60,747 nt of DNA, taken from the NCBI GenBank assembly GCA_023248215.1, contig JAHFEW010000016.1:1-60747 (forward strand), read 5' to 3'. Under the pieces are notes generated by a model, which had not been told where the DNA came from, ran no database searches, and saw nothing but the letters and a program-made list of their open reading frames with translations. This DNA comes from Nitrospira sp. (GTDB taxonomy: Bacteria > Nitrospirota > Nitrospiria > Nitrospirales > Nitrospiraceae). Position numbers and translations under genes: made by a program. This document shows positions 9,521-18,488 of this stretch, piece by piece; the first letter of the stretch is position 1; every line of letters begins with the position of its first letter.

Positions 9521-12340
9521 GTGGCCAAGAAATACGTCTATTATTTTGGGGATGGCAAGGCGGAAGGCACCGGCAACATGAAGGAACTCCTCGGCGGCAA
9601 AGGCGCCGGCCTGGCCGAGATGACGAACCTGAAAGTGTCCGTTCCTCCAGGCTTTACGATCTCGACCGAAGCCTGCGTCGAATACTACAAACGCGGCAAG
9701 GCCTATCCGCCCGGCATGATGGACGAGGCTTTGCAGGCGCTCAAACGGGTCGAGCGGTCGATGAAGGCCGGCTTCGGCGATCCGGACAATCCCTTGTTGG
9801 TATCAGTCCGTTCGGGCGCACGTGCTTCCATGCCAGGCATGATGGACACGGTGCTGAACGTGGGGCTGACCACGAAGACCGTGCACGGACTGGCCCTCAA
9901 GACCAAGAATGAACGGTTTGCGCAGGACAGCTACCGTCGCTTCATCGGCATGTTCGGCAGCATCGTGATGGGAGTCAATCGCGAGCATTTTGAGGACATC
10001 CTCAAGCACAAGAAGCGGGATCTCGGGGTGACGGAGGACACGCATCTCGATGCCAAGGCACTCAAGGAACTTGTGGTCCGCTTCAAGGAGCTCGTGAAAG
10101 AGGAAACCAAGCGGGATTTTCCTGACGATCCGCTCGAACAGTTGCGCATGGCGATCAATGCCGTGTTTTCCTCTTGGTATGGCGCTCGAGCCGTGACCTA
10201 TCGGCGACTCTACAACATCCCCGAAACTTGGGGAACGGCTGTGAACGTCGTGGCCATGGTGTTCGGCAACATGGGGGAAACCAGCGGTACCGGTGTGGCG
10301 TTTACGCGCGATCCGGCTACCGGCCAACGGAACTTCTTTGGTGAATGTTTGACGAACGCGCAGGGTGAGGACGTCGTGGCCGGCATCCGGACCCCGCTTC
10401 CAGTCCGTGAGCTCGAGAAGTACATGCCGCAGGCGTACAAGGATCTCGAAGCGACCTACAAAAAACTCGAACGCCATTACCGCGACATGCTCGACCTGGA
10501 ATTCACCATCCAGGAAGGCAAACTCTACATGCTGCAAACCCGGGTCGGGAAACGCACCGGCGTGGCAGCCGTCCGGATTGCGGTGGATATGGTGAAAGAA
10601 GGCCTGATCTCCCGGAAGGAGGCGCTCCAGCGCATTGGACCTGACCAGCTCTCGCAATACCTCTATCCCATTTTTGACGCCAAGGAAGAGTCGCGCTGCA
10701 CCGCGCTCGGAAAGGGCTTGCCGGCCGGTCCGGGGGCTGCCGCAGGTAAAATCGCGCTGACTGCGGATCGCGCAGTGGAGATGAAGGCCGCGGGGACCCG
10801 CGTGGTGCTCGTTCGGCAGGAGACCAGTCCCGATGATATTCACGGCATGAACGCCGCGTTGGGATTTTTGACCGCGCGTGGCGGCATGACCTCGCACGCG
10901 GCCGTGGTAGCGCGGCAGATGGGCAAAGTGTGCGTGGCCGGGTGCGACGCCATCGAGGTGCTGGACAACCAGACCGTGCGAATCGGAACCCAGACCTTTC
11001 GCGAAGGTGAGTATCTGTCGGTCAACGGCTCGACCGGCAATGTGTACGGTGGCGACATTCCCGTTGTGGAATCCGAAGTCATCCAGGTGCTGCAGGGAAA
11101 AATGGAAGCCTCGGCATCCGAAAAGTATGAATTGTTCGAGTCGGTCCTGAAGTGGGCCGACGGGGTGCGCCGGTTGAAAGTCCGGGCGAATGCGGACGTG
11201 CCGGATCAAGCCCGTATTGCGAGAAGTTTCGGCGCAGAAGGGATCGGACTCTGCCGGACGGAGCATATGTTCTTTGCGGAAGACCGCATTCAAATCATGC
11301 AGAAGATGATTCTGGCACGGAAACGAGAAGAGCGAGAAAAGTATCTCGACCAATTGTTGCCGCTGCAGAAGCAGGATTTCATCGGCCTCTATCGCGAGAT
11401 GAAAGGGTATCCGGTCACGATCCGGCTGCTCGATCCGCCGTTGCACGAGTTCCTGCCGAAGCGCGAAGACCTCATGGTTGAAATTGCCCAGCTGGAACTC
11501 ACCAGCGGTGCGCCAGCGGTGCTCGAAGAGAAGAAGCGGCTGCTCGCACGCGTGGAAGAGCTCCACGAATTCAATCCCATGCTAGGTCTGCGCGGTTGCC
11601 GCCTCGGCATTACGATGCCGGAAATCACCCGGATGCAGGCCCGCGCCATCATCGAAGCGGCCTGTGAACTGGCGAAAGAAGGCACGAAGATCGTCCCCGA
11701 GATCATGATTCCCCTGGTGGGGATGGTCTCGGAGATGAAGGCCCAGAAGGATCTGGTCCGCGAGGTCGCGACGGACACGATGAAACGGTACAACGTGAAA
11801 CTCTCGTACCTAGTCGGCACCATGATCGAACTGCCGCGTGCCGCCGTGACCGCCGATCGGATTGCTGAGGAAGCGGAATTCTTCTCCTTCGGGACGAACG
11901 ACCTGACGCAAACGACGTTCGGGTTCTCCCGCGACGATGCGGCGAAATTCATCGACTTCTATAAGGCCGCTAATATCCTCGATACCGATCCCTTTGCGGT
12001 GCTCGATCGGGAAGGGGTCGGGTCGCTCATGCGCACGGCCATCGTCGGCGGCCGCAAGACTCGTCCGACGATCAAGTTGGGCATCTGCGGCGAGCACGGC
12101 GGAGACCCTAGTTCCGTGGAGTTCTGTCATCAACTGGGGCTCGACTATGTAAGTTGCTCGCCCTACCGGGTTGGGATTGCGCGATTGGCCGCGGCACAGG
12201 CGGCGTTGGCCGAAGTCGAGGCGGAGAAAGCCAAGACGAAGAAAACTAAGCCTGCTAAAAAGTCCGTCACCCATGCGCCCGTGAAAAAGCGGCCCAGCAG
12301 CAAGCGAGTCACCGGCCGCCCTAAGCGTACGAAACGGTGA
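9521..12340 (+). CDS. ppdK: Pyruvate, phosphate dikinase
   Basis: This 939-residue enzyme interconverts pyruvate, ATP and phosphate with phosphoenolpyruvate, AMP and pyrophosphate. The N-terminal ATP-grasp domain starts with FGDGKAEG and LLGGKGAGLAEM. The swivelling phosphohistidine domain has GGMTSHAAVVAR with His459. The C-terminal TIM barrel carries GTNDLTQTTFGFSRDD and the catalytic Cys879 in YVSCSPYR. The start is a GTG with AGGAGAG upstream. In autotrophs with the reductive TCA cycle this step feeds gluconeogenesis. An unusual Lys/Arg/Thr/Pro-rich tail of about 35 residues follows the barrel. The stop overlaps the ribD start by 4 bases. Confidence 0.96.
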   Translation: MAKKYVYYFGDGKAEGTGNMKELLGGKGAGLAEMTNLKVSVPPGFTISTEACVEYYKRGKAYPPGMMDEALQALKRVERSMKAGFGDPDNPLLVSVRSGARASMPGMMDTVLNVGLTTKTVHGLALKTKNERFAQDSYRRFIGMFGSIVMGVNREHFEDILKHKKRDLGVTEDTHLDAKALKELVVRFKELVKEETKRDFPDDPLEQLRMAINAVFSSWYGARAVTYRRLYNIPETWGTAVNVVAMVFGNMGETSGTGVAFTRDPATGQRNFFGECLTNAQGEDVVAGIRTPLPVRELEKYMPQAYKDLEATYKKLERHYRDMLDLEFTIQEGKLYMLQTRVGKRTGVAAVRIAVDMVKEGLISRKEALQRIGPDQLSQYLYPIFDAKEESRCTALGKGLPAGPGAAAGKIALTADRAVEMKAAGTRVVLVRQETSPDDIHGMNAALGFLTARGGMTSHAAVVARQMGKVCVAGCDAIEVLDNQTVRIGTQTFREGEYLSVNGSTGNVYGGDIPVVESEVIQVLQGKMEASASEKYELFESVLKWADGVRRLKVRANADVPDQARIARSFGAEGIGLCRTEHMFFAEDRIQIMQKMILARKREEREKYLDQLLPLQKQDFIGLYREMKGYPVTIRLLDPPLHEFLPKREDLMVEIAQLELTSGAPAVLEEKKRLLARVEELHEFNPMLGLRGCRLGITMPEITRMQARAIIEAACELAKEGTKIVPEIMIPLVGMVSEMKAQKDLVREVATDTMKRYNVKLSYLVGTMIELPRAAVTADRIAEEAEFFSFGTNDLTQTTFGFSRDDAAKFIDFYKAANILDTDPFAVLDREGVGSLMRTAIVGGRKTRPTIKLGICGEHGGDPSSVEFCHQLGLDYVSCSPYRVGIARLAAAQAALAEVEAEKAKTKKTKPAKKSVTHAPVKKRPSSKRVTGRPKRTKR

Positions 12341-13464
12341 GGTCGTCCGCACGCGATCTGGAGTACATGACCCTGGCCCTCCGCCTCGCGGCGAAGGGCC
12401 GGGGCTTCACCAGTCCCAATCCCATGGTCGGTGCGTTGGTGGTGACCCGTGGTCGGATTGTCGGGCAGGGGTCCCATCGCAAGGCCGGTGGTCCGCATGC
12501 CGAGGTGATTGCCCTGAGCCAGGCCGGCTCGCGCGCCAAGGGCGGCACCCTCTATGTCACTCTCGAACCCTGTAGCCATCTGAAAAAACGCACCCCGCCC
12601 TGTGTGCCGCTCATCGTCAAATCAGGAGTTCGTCGCGTCGTCGTGGCGAGGGTCGATCCCAATCCGCAGGTGAAGGGCAGCGGGCTGGTGCAGCTGAGAC
12701 GAGCGGGCCTGAAGGTCGAAGTCGGTTGCGGCGAGGCCGAGGCCACGCGGCTCAATGAAGCCTACGTACATTGGGTGCAGACCAACCGCCCCTTTACCAT
12801 CCTGAAAGCCGGAATGACGCTGGATGGAAAGATTGCCACCGCCGGCGGTGAGTCCCAATGGATCACCGATGAGGCGGCCCGGGCGCAGGCCCATCAATTG
12901 CGCGCCGGCGTAGACGCGATCTTGGTCGGCATCGGCACCGTGTTGCGCGACAATCCCACGCTGACCGCCAGGCTCTCCGATGACCCACTCCGGCTTGCCC
13001 TGCGGCAGCCGCTACGCATCGTGGTGGACAGCCGATTGCGCATTCCCCTCAAGGCTGCGGTCCTTCAACATCAGCAAGCCGCGCATACGCTGGTCGCCAC
13101 GACGACTGCAGCCTCGGCTCGCAAAATCGAGTTGCTGAGAGGGCGGGGTGTCGATGTGTTGGTCCTGCCCAAGGTCGGCAGTCACGTCAGCTTGACGACG
13201 TTGTGGACGAGGCTTGGACAATTAGGCGTGACCAGCTTGCTGGTCGAAGGCGGAAGCGAAATCAACTCGGCGGTCCTTCGGGCACAGCTCGCCCAACGGC
13301 TCATGTGTTACATCGCGCCGCTCCTCCTCGGTGGGCAAGAGACCAAGGGACTGTTCGGCGGACGGTCGCCGCGCCGCCTCCGGGATGCCGTGCCGCTCAA
13401 GAATCTCCGCGCGGAGTCGGTGGGGCGTGATATGCTGATCCAGGCGGACTTCTCGACTCGTTAG
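12337..13464 (+). CDS. ribD: Bifunctional riboflavin deaminase/reductase
   Basis: RibD (375 residues) performs the second and third steps of riboflavin synthesis: deamination of the pyrimidine and NADPH-dependent reduction of the ribosyl chain. The deaminase domain has the zinc motif His54-Ala-Glu56 and the PCSHLKKRTPPC block with Cys79 and Cys89. The reductase domain starts near residue 150 (KAGMTLDGKIAT) and includes SLLVEGGSEINSAVL. The GTG start overlaps the ppdK stop (GTGA). ribE lies 3.5 kb downstream in the same direction, separated by three genes and a new promoter, so the pathway genes are near but not contiguous. Confidence 0.95.
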   Translation: MRSSARDLEYMTLALRLAAKGRGFTSPNPMVGALVVTRGRIVGQGSHRKAGGPHAEVIALSQAGSRAKGGTLYVTLEPCSHLKKRTPPCVPLIVKSGVRRVVVARVDPNPQVKGSGLVQLRRAGLKVEVGCGEAEATRLNEAYVHWVQTNRPFTILKAGMTLDGKIATAGGESQWITDEAARAQAHQLRAGVDAILVGIGTVLRDNPTLTARLSDDPLRLALRQPLRIVVDSRLRIPLKAAVLQHQQAAHTLVATTTAASARKIELLRGRGVDVLVLPKVGSHVSLTTLWTRLGQLGVTSLLVEGGSEINSAVLRAQLAQRLMCYIAPLLLGGQETKGLFGGRSPRRLRDAVPLKNLRAESVGRDMLIQADFSTR

Positions 13465-13471
13465 GAGCGTC

Positions 13472-14791
13472 GTGCGACTTCTCTCCTGGCTCTTGCCCCG
13501 ACTTCATTACCGTGCTCCATTCCTGCTTATCCTCTCAAGCATCCTGTGTTTCTCGACTTCGACCATCCAAGCCGCGGAGGAAGCCTCTGCGCCGGACCTG
13601 GCCACGCAGGTGTGGCAGTACTTCACGACCGAGGATGGCGATCGCGCCCGCACATTGCTCGCGTCGATTCTGCAGCGCCCGGACCTGACAGTGCAGACCC
13701 TGCAAGATTTATTGCGAAAGGGTCGGCCTCACGGCCTTCAACCAGTGGGTCTGTTGCCGGATGAACAGGTCGTCGTGCGCGACCAGACCTATCGGTACAG
13801 TCTCTCCGTTCCTCAAAGTTATGAACCGATCAGGGACTATGCGCTCGTCGTGTGTCTTCACGGCGCGGGCTTCACCGGTGAAGCCTATTTAGATCGATGG
13901 AAGACACGGTTGGGCGAAGGGTACATTCTCGCCTGTCCGACCTATCCCTCAGGCGCCTGGTTTACCAGACGCGCCGAAGATCTCGTGTTGGCGACGGTGC
14001 AGGCCGTGCAGCAGCGCTATCGGGTCGATCCCAGCCGGATCTTTCTCACCGGCATGTCCAACGGCGGCATCGGCGCCTGGTTGATTGGGATGCATCACGC
14101 GCCGTTATTCGCCGGGCTCGCACCGATGGCGAGCGGTATTGACGACGTGCTGTTTCCCTTTCTTGAAAATCTCCGAGCGACGCCGGTCTACATCATTCAC
14201 GGGTCGCAGGATCAAGTGATGCCGGTGGAACTGAGCCGCAAGCTCGCCGGTGAGCTCAAGAACCTCGGCTATCCGTTTGTCTATCGCGAGCATGATCGGA
14301 CCCACGCGATGGCCGGCGGCCATTTTTTTCCGCGGGAGGAACTGCCGGACCTCGTGAAGTGGTTCGATACCCAGCGCCAGACACCTGCCCCGAAGGCGCT
14401 GACGGTGGTGCGCGATGCCAGCCATTTGCTGCCCTTTGGTTGGGTGCGGATCGATGCGACGGATCAGATTGCATCCTTTTCGGAAGATTTGATCGATAAG
14501 CGCGACGACAGCATCCGGCAGCGCAGTTATGCCAGGCTGACCGCCCAGGTCACCGGTCCCAATCGGATTGAGGTGCAGACCGACCGTGTCAGGCAATACA
14601 CGCTGTTTCTGAATGAGGACCTTATTGATCTCTCAAAGCCAGTCGTCATCACCACCAACGGACAGCCGTCTTATGAAGGCGCCGTCACCCCACAGGTCGA
14701 AACGCTGTTGCGGCAGGCACGTCTCCGACAAGATCTCGGACAACTCTTTCCTGTTCATCTCACTCTTTCAGTGCCGCAGCAACCTTCATGA
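13472..14791 (+). CDS. Secreted alpha/beta hydrolase (esterase/peptidase-like)
   Basis: This 439-residue protein has a signal peptide (hydrophobic 17-34, cut near IQA-AEE) and an alpha/beta-hydrolase core of the phospholipase/feruloyl-esterase type. The oxyanion stretch HGAG is at 130-133, the nucleophile elbow GMSNGG with Ser196 follows, and Asp247 (GSQDQVMP) and His284 (AGGHFFP) complete a likely triad. About 130 C-terminal residues are of unknown kind and look beta-rich. The start is a GTG with AGGAG 5 bases upstream, 7 bases after ribD. It overlaps the next gene by 4 bases. Substrate cannot be read from the sequence. Confidence 0.75.
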   Translation: MRLLSWLLPRLHYRAPFLLILSSILCFSTSTIQAAEEASAPDLATQVWQYFTTEDGDRARTLLASILQRPDLTVQTLQDLLRKGRPHGLQPVGLLPDEQVVVRDQTYRYSLSVPQSYEPIRDYALVVCLHGAGFTGEAYLDRWKTRLGEGYILACPTYPSGAWFTRRAEDLVLATVQAVQQRYRVDPSRIFLTGMSNGGIGAWLIGMHHAPLFAGLAPMASGIDDVLFPFLENLRATPVYIIHGSQDQVMPVELSRKLAGELKNLGYPFVYREHDRTHAMAGGHFFPREELPDLVKWFDTQRQTPAPKALTVVRDASHLLPFGWVRIDATDQIASFSEDLIDKRDDSIRQRSYARLTAQVTGPNRIEVQTDRVRQYTLFLNEDLIDLSKPVVITTNGQPSYEGAVTPQVETLLRQARLRQDLGQLFPVHLTLSVPQQPS

Positions 14792-15594
14792 ACAGGCCTC
14801 GGCTGGTTGTGCGACGTTCCGGCTCGGCCGCACTGGTCATGATCGTCGGATTGGCCGTACTGTTGCCGTCCGGACGAGCCCAATCCGCCGGCTGCGTTCT
14901 CCCTTCGTACCATGCCGGCGTCACGTTTCCGCTCGATCAGGTGGAGGCACCTTGGGCCTGCCGGCTCCAGCCGATCGTCAGTCACTACACGACGGCCAAT
15001 AAAATCGGACCGAAGCGCACGCCGTTGCCGGAGCCGGTCTATCTGTATCTCTTGGATCATCCGGTGATGGCAGCCGCGCTGGTGAATCGCCTCGACTTCG
15101 GACTCTACAAGGCCGAGCAGCGAGGGCCAAACGAATTTTGGGTCACCGACGGTGAGGGTACGGAGGGTGTTGTTCACCCCGTTTATCAGGATCGCACGGC
15201 GCGGATTTATTATGTGGAGGGGAGCCATGACGGGAGACTGTTGCCGCGGGTGAGCGGCAAGGCCGTGGTGTTGCTTAGAATTCAACCCGTGAAGGACCAC
15301 CACGGGAATGAATCGATCGACAGCACGCTGGTCGCCTATCTGCGGCTCGACAACCGGTTCTTGTCGGGCCTCCTGTCTCTGCTTCGCCCGCTGATCGCCA
15401 ATGTCGTGAACCGTCAGGTCGTCAAAGCCTTCGATGCCGCCAGCCGCTTGGGTTATACGATGCGGGAACATCCTGAGCAAGTCCTGTTTGAGGCGACGGA
15501 TCCACCGGCCTTGCCGGAGGAGGAGGTGGCCTTCTTGAAAGCAGCGCTCGTGAGCCTGCACAATCCCGCCCAGTCACCCCGACCCACACCCTAA
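14788..15594 (+). CDS. Secreted protein of unknown function
   Basis: This 268-residue protein has an N-terminal signal (ALVMIVGLAVLLPSGRAQSA) and no further membrane span. The body contains two nearby Cys (GCVLPSY, WACRLQ) that may form a disulfide, and a long central region with many aromatic residues (VYLYLLDHP, ARIYYVEGSH). Its ATG overlaps the hydrolase stop (ATGA), so the two are translationally coupled and may work together in the periplasm. I do not recognise a domain with confidence. Confidence 0.65.
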   Translation: MNRPRLVVRRSGSAALVMIVGLAVLLPSGRAQSAGCVLPSYHAGVTFPLDQVEAPWACRLQPIVSHYTTANKIGPKRTPLPEPVYLYLLDHPVMAAALVNRLDFGLYKAEQRGPNEFWVTDGEGTEGVVHPVYQDRTARIYYVEGSHDGRLLPRVSGKAVVLLRIQPVKDHHGNESIDSTLVAYLRLDNRFLSGLLSLLRPLIANVVNRQVVKAFDAASRLGYTMREHPEQVLFEATDPPALPEEEVAFLKAALVSLHNPAQSPRPTP

Positions 15595-15604
15595 TGAGAC
15601 GTTC

Positions 15605-16780
15605 ATGACCACCGCTCGTAGCTTTTTCTACCTCTGCACCCTCGGGGTGTTTTGTTTCATCAGTTACAACCTCGTCCGCATGCCTGTGCTGTCCCTCTTC
15701 GCCGAATCGTTGGGTGCCGGTCCGGAACGAATCGGGCTGATCGTCTCGGTCTCCACGATCACCGGCGTGCTGTTGAAATTACCCTCGGGAGCCCTCTCCG
15801 ATATTTACGGACGCAAGCTACTGCTGCGCATCGGCGTGGTGGCCTTCGGGCTCCCGCCATTTATCTATCCGTTCGTGTCAGACCTCAATGTCCTGACGGG
15901 ACTGCGATTTGTGCACGGCCTGGCCACTGCCATCTTCGCGCCGAGCGCCCTGGCGACCGTGGCCGACCTCTATAAGGAACGGCGCGGAGCGGCGCTGGGA
16001 ACCTATACGGCCTGCACCCAATCCGGTGCCCTGCTTGGTCCCTTTCTGGGCGGCTGGCTGGTGTATACGGCTGGATTTCCCACTGCATTTGTAACCGCCG
16101 GTGTGTTCGGCTGCATCGCTATCCTGATTTTTTTCAGCCTGCATCTGGATGAGCCGCCTCCGCGGGTGCGAGAGCAGGGCCTGGCACCGGTCCTCGCGGA
16201 AATGGGTCGAGGCTTCCTCGCCGTCGCACGCAACCGGCGGGTGTTGATCACCAGTTCCACGGATGCCGCGAAGATGATCGCCAACGGAGCCTTGATGGCA
16301 TTCCTGCCGCTGTACGGCCTCTCCGTGGGACTCAACGCCGGTGAAGTCGGCTTGTTGTTCAGCGTGCAGGCCGTGACCTCATTTTTCTCCAAGCCGATCA
16401 TGGGACGTGTGTCGGATCGGGTGGGGAGACAGCCGTTGATTGTGATCGGGCTGCTCATTTGCGCTGCGACCTTCATCAGCATGCCCCATGTCGGTTCGTT
16501 TGCCGTCCTGTTGTTGCTCTCGTCCGGATTCGGCTTCGGTGAGGCCGTGGTATCGTCGTCTTCCGCCGCGTTGGTGGCGGACAGTTCCGAGTTCAAACGG
16601 CTGGGGGCGGGGATGGGCATGCAAGGCACGGTGATGGACATCGGCCATGCCAGCGGCCCGCTATTGGCCGGTCTGCTGATCGCCCATGCCAGCTATCAGG
16701 GCGCCTTCGCCGTCATTGCCGGTATCCAGCTACTCGCCGCCATGGTGTTTTGGATCACGATGAGGACAAGCCCACGGTAG
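15605..16780 (+). CDS. Major facilitator superfamily transporter
   Basis: This 391-residue protein has about 12 hydrophobic spans. The loop between spans 2 and 3 has the MFS signature in the form GALSDIYGRKLLL (near residue 60), and a related GRVSDRVGRQPLI occurs at the start of the second half, showing the internal duplication. Length and pattern fit drug/H+ antiporter-like carriers, but the substrate is unknown. It starts 10 bases after the preceding secreted-protein gene and probably ends that transcript, because an extended -10 promoter follows its stop directly. Confidence 0.85.
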   Translation: MTTARSFFYLCTLGVFCFISYNLVRMPVLSLFAESLGAGPERIGLIVSVSTITGVLLKLPSGALSDIYGRKLLLRIGVVAFGLPPFIYPFVSDLNVLTGLRFVHGLATAIFAPSALATVADLYKERRGAALGTYTACTQSGALLGPFLGGWLVYTAGFPTAFVTAGVFGCIAILIFFSLHLDEPPPRVREQGLAPVLAEMGRGFLAVARNRRVLITSSTDAAKMIANGALMAFLPLYGLSVGLNAGEVGLLFSVQAVTSFFSKPIMGRVSDRVGRQPLIVIGLLICAATFISMPHVGSFAVLLLLSSGFGFGEAVVSSSSAALVADSSEFKRLGAGMGMQGTVMDIGHASGPLLAGLLIAHASYQGAFAVIAGIQLLAAMVFWITMRTSPR

Positions 16781-16789
16781 TGTTATAAT
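16781..16789 (+). promoter_or_regulatory. Extended -10 promoter for the peptide-ribE unit
   Basis: TGTTATAAT (TG at 16781-16782, TATAAT at 16784-16789) begins at the base after the MFS stop codon. No good -35 box is present, as is usual for extended -10 promoters. Transcription would start near 16796 with about 48 bases of leader. No FMN riboswitch fold fits in that space. Confidence 0.45.
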
Positions 16790-16844
16790 GCCGCCGCATT
16801 TTGTCTGAGGGCTTACCAAATTTTTCAAAAGGAAACGTAGAACG

Positions 16845-16952
16845 ATGGACACGGATTTTATCGAGATCCTTCAACGCGCGATCGCCGCAATCGGTGCCAT
16901 CGGGTTACTGGGCTTTTGCCTCTATCTGTTGAACACTCGCAAGGGAGCGTAA
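16845..16952 (+). CDS. 35-residue single-span membrane peptide
   Basis: A short ORF from ATG 16845 to TAA 16952 encodes 35 residues. An acidic start (MDTDFIEIL) is followed by one hydrophobic stretch (AIAAIGAIGLLGFCLYLL) and a basic end (NTRKGA), consistent with a membrane peptide with its C-terminus in the cytoplasm. AGGAAA lies about 11 bases upstream. The stop is 3 bases before the ribE ATG, and the last codons (AAGGGAGCG) form the ribE ribosome-binding site, so the two genes are tightly coupled. Its function is unknown. Confidence 0.55.
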   Translation: MDTDFIEILQRAIAAIGAIGLLGFCLYLLNTRKGA

Positions 16953-16955
16953 GCC

Positions 16956-17612
16956 ATGTTCAGCGGTATCGTAGAAGAAATGGGCGCGATCTCAATCCTG
17001 AACAAGGGGCTGGCCGGCACGCGTCTGACCATCATTGCCTCGACCATCATGGGCGATCTCGCTATCGGTGCCAGCGTGAGTGTGAACGGCACCTGTCTAA
17101 CCGTGGTGGCGAGGACAGACCACGACTTCTCCGTCGATGTCTCCCCGGAAACGCTTCACGTCACGACGCTCGGCAGTCTCGCATCCGGTTCGCCTGTCAA
17201 CTTGGAACGAGCCATGAAACTGAACGACCGGATCGGCGGCCACATGGTGTCCGGACATGTCGATGGAATCGGCGCCATCCGCAGCCGGCATCAGGACGGC
17301 AATGCACTGATCCTGGAGGTCGAGGCGCCCAAAGACATTCTGCGCTACTGCGTTGCAAAAGGGTCGATCACGGTGGATGGCATCAGCCTCACGATCAACG
17401 AAGTCACTGAACGCTCATTTGTCGTCTCGATCATTCCCCATACTGCCAAAGTCACTACTCTAGGACTGAAGCAGGTGGGCGATCAGGTCAACCTGGAATC
17501 AGACCTCATCGGAAAGTACGTGGAACGCCTGCTCCAAGAGCGCGGCATTCTCCCGTCCAAACCAGCCCCGGTCATCGATAAAGATTATCTGAAGAAACGG
17601 GGATTGATCTAA
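16956..17612 (+). CDS. ribE: Riboflavin synthase
   Basis: This 218-residue enzyme dismutates two molecules of 6,7-dimethyl-8-ribityllumazine to riboflavin. The two lumazine-binding halves are clear: MFSGIVEEMG with VNGTCLTV near residue 45, and GGHMVSGHVDGIG near 92 with VDGISLTINEV near 140. The length is normal (about 200-220). It follows the membrane peptide with a 3-base gap and is the last recognisable housekeeping gene before the accessory island. In other nomenclatures this gene is ribC. Confidence 0.95.
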   Translation: MFSGIVEEMGAISILNKGLAGTRLTIIASTIMGDLAIGASVSVNGTCLTVVARTDHDFSVDVSPETLHVTTLGSLASGSPVNLERAMKLNDRIGGHMVSGHVDGIGAIRSRHQDGNALILEVEAPKDILRYCVAKGSITVDGISLTINEVTERSFVVSIIPHTAKVTTLGLKQVGDQVNLESDLIGKYVERLLQERGILPSKPAPVIDKDYLKKRGLI

Positions 17613-17702
17613 GAGGCCCGGCCTAGCTTCTGGACAGTTCTTCCTCCCCCACGTCACTCAAGGCCACCGATCACAACGACTGCCCGTCTCTGGGTAGGAT
17701 GC

Positions 17703-17731
17703 TTGATCTATGACGCGAGGCGAAATAGACT
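17703..17731 (+). promoter_or_regulatory. Promoter of higBA
   Basis: TTGATC (17703-17708) and TAGACT (17726-17731) are 17 bases apart. The -10 box ends 8 bases before the higB ATG, and no ribosome-binding site lies between, so the toxin mRNA may be leaderless or nearly so. The preceding 90 bases after ribE hold nothing recognisable. Confidence 0.4.
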
Positions 17732-17739
17732 GACGATCA

Positions 17740-18018
17740 ATGATCCGTTCATTTCGCTCCAGAAAAACCGAGGCACTGTTTGCCGACGAGGATGTGCCAG
17801 GGCTCCGGAACATCGAGCGGATTGCCAGAAGAAAATTATTGGTTCTCCACCGGGCCAAGGCACTCCAAGATCTGCGGGTTCCTCCCGGAAACCGGCTGGA
17901 AGCTTTGAAAGGGAGTCGGAAGGGGCGATACAGTATTCGCATCAATGATCAGTGGCGAATATGCTTCGTCTGGACCGATGGCGATGCCTACGAAGTTGAG
18001 ATCGTGGATTATCATTGA
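17740..18018 (+). CDS. higB: HigB-type (RelE superfamily) mRNA-interferase toxin
   Basis: This 92-residue protein has the HigB pattern: RNIERIARRKLLVLHRAKALQDL, then LEALKGSRKGRYSIRINDQWRICF and a final VEIVDYH. HigB toxins cut mRNA on the ribosome and are neutralised by a DNA-binding HigA. The Arg/Lys residues and the C-terminal His of the usual active surface are retained, so it looks intact. As is typical for HigBA, the toxin gene comes first, and the antitoxin gene starts 8 bases later. Confidence 0.88.
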   Translation: MIRSFRSRKTEALFADEDVPGLRNIERIARRKLLVLHRAKALQDLRVPPGNRLEALKGSRKGRYSIRINDQWRICFVWTDGDAYEVEIVDYH

Positions 18019-18026
18019 GGTACAGC

Positions 18027-18329
18027 ATGGCACACAAAAAGTTGCTTGACCCAATCCACCCAGGAGAGATTCTTCTCGAAGAATTCATGCGACCCATGGC
18101 TGTGAGTATCAATCGGCTTGCGCGCAACATCGGGGTCCCACCTGGCCGGATCAGCGCCATCGTGAACGGAAAGCGCGCCATTACCGCTGACACGGCCCTT
18201 CGTTTGGCCAAATACTTCGGCACGTCTTCCGAACTCTGGCTGGGGCTTCAGATTGAGCACGATCTCAGAATCGCCAAACGCACGATCGGACCGGAAATCG
18301 AGAAACGTGTTCAGCAACACGTGGCCTGA
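18027..18329 (+). CDS. higA: HigA-type antitoxin
   Basis: This 100-residue XRE helix-turn-helix protein has the VapI/HigA opening HPGEILLEEFMRPMAVSINRLA and the recognition segment GVPPGRISAIVNGKRAITADTALRLAKYFGTSSELWLGLQ. It should bind and silence HigB and repress the promoter. I choose ATG 18027, because GAGG precedes it at 18017-18020; a TTG at 18015 is in frame but has no ribosome-binding site. Confidence 0.88.
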   Translation: MAHKKLLDPIHPGEILLEEFMRPMAVSINRLARNIGVPPGRISAIVNGKRAITADTALRLAKYFGTSSELWLGLQIEHDLRIAKRTIGPEIEKRVQQHVA

Positions 18330-18400
18330 AAGATGATCTCCCTCGGAAACCGTTGAGTTAAAGGGATTCCCAGTTCATCGGCGAGAAAACCCGAGGCGTG

Positions 18401-18466
18401 TTATACGGATAGGAAATCGAAGATCCGCCGCATATGCGGATATATCTAATCATTGTTATGCGGCTA
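18401..18466 (+). repeat. Three copies of an 11-bp motif upstream of the TIR gene
   Basis: TTATACGGATA (18401-18411), ATATGCGGATA (18432-18442) and TTATGCGGCTA (18456-18466) share the form WTATRCGGMTA. The middle copy lies inside the palindrome CCGCATATGCGG. They fill the 159-base gap between higA and the TIR gene and could be operator sites or the remains of a recombination site. Confidence 0.45.
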
Positions 18467-18488
18467 ATTCGACGATTGAAAACATTAG

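Noticed and set aside
9803-11566. A 587-codon minus-strand open frame
   Set aside because: It is antisense to the ppdK coding sequence, whose catalytic motifs are intact.
16790-16845. FMN riboswitch before ribE
   Set aside because: The leader is under 60 bases and lacks the conserved FMN-element sequence blocks.
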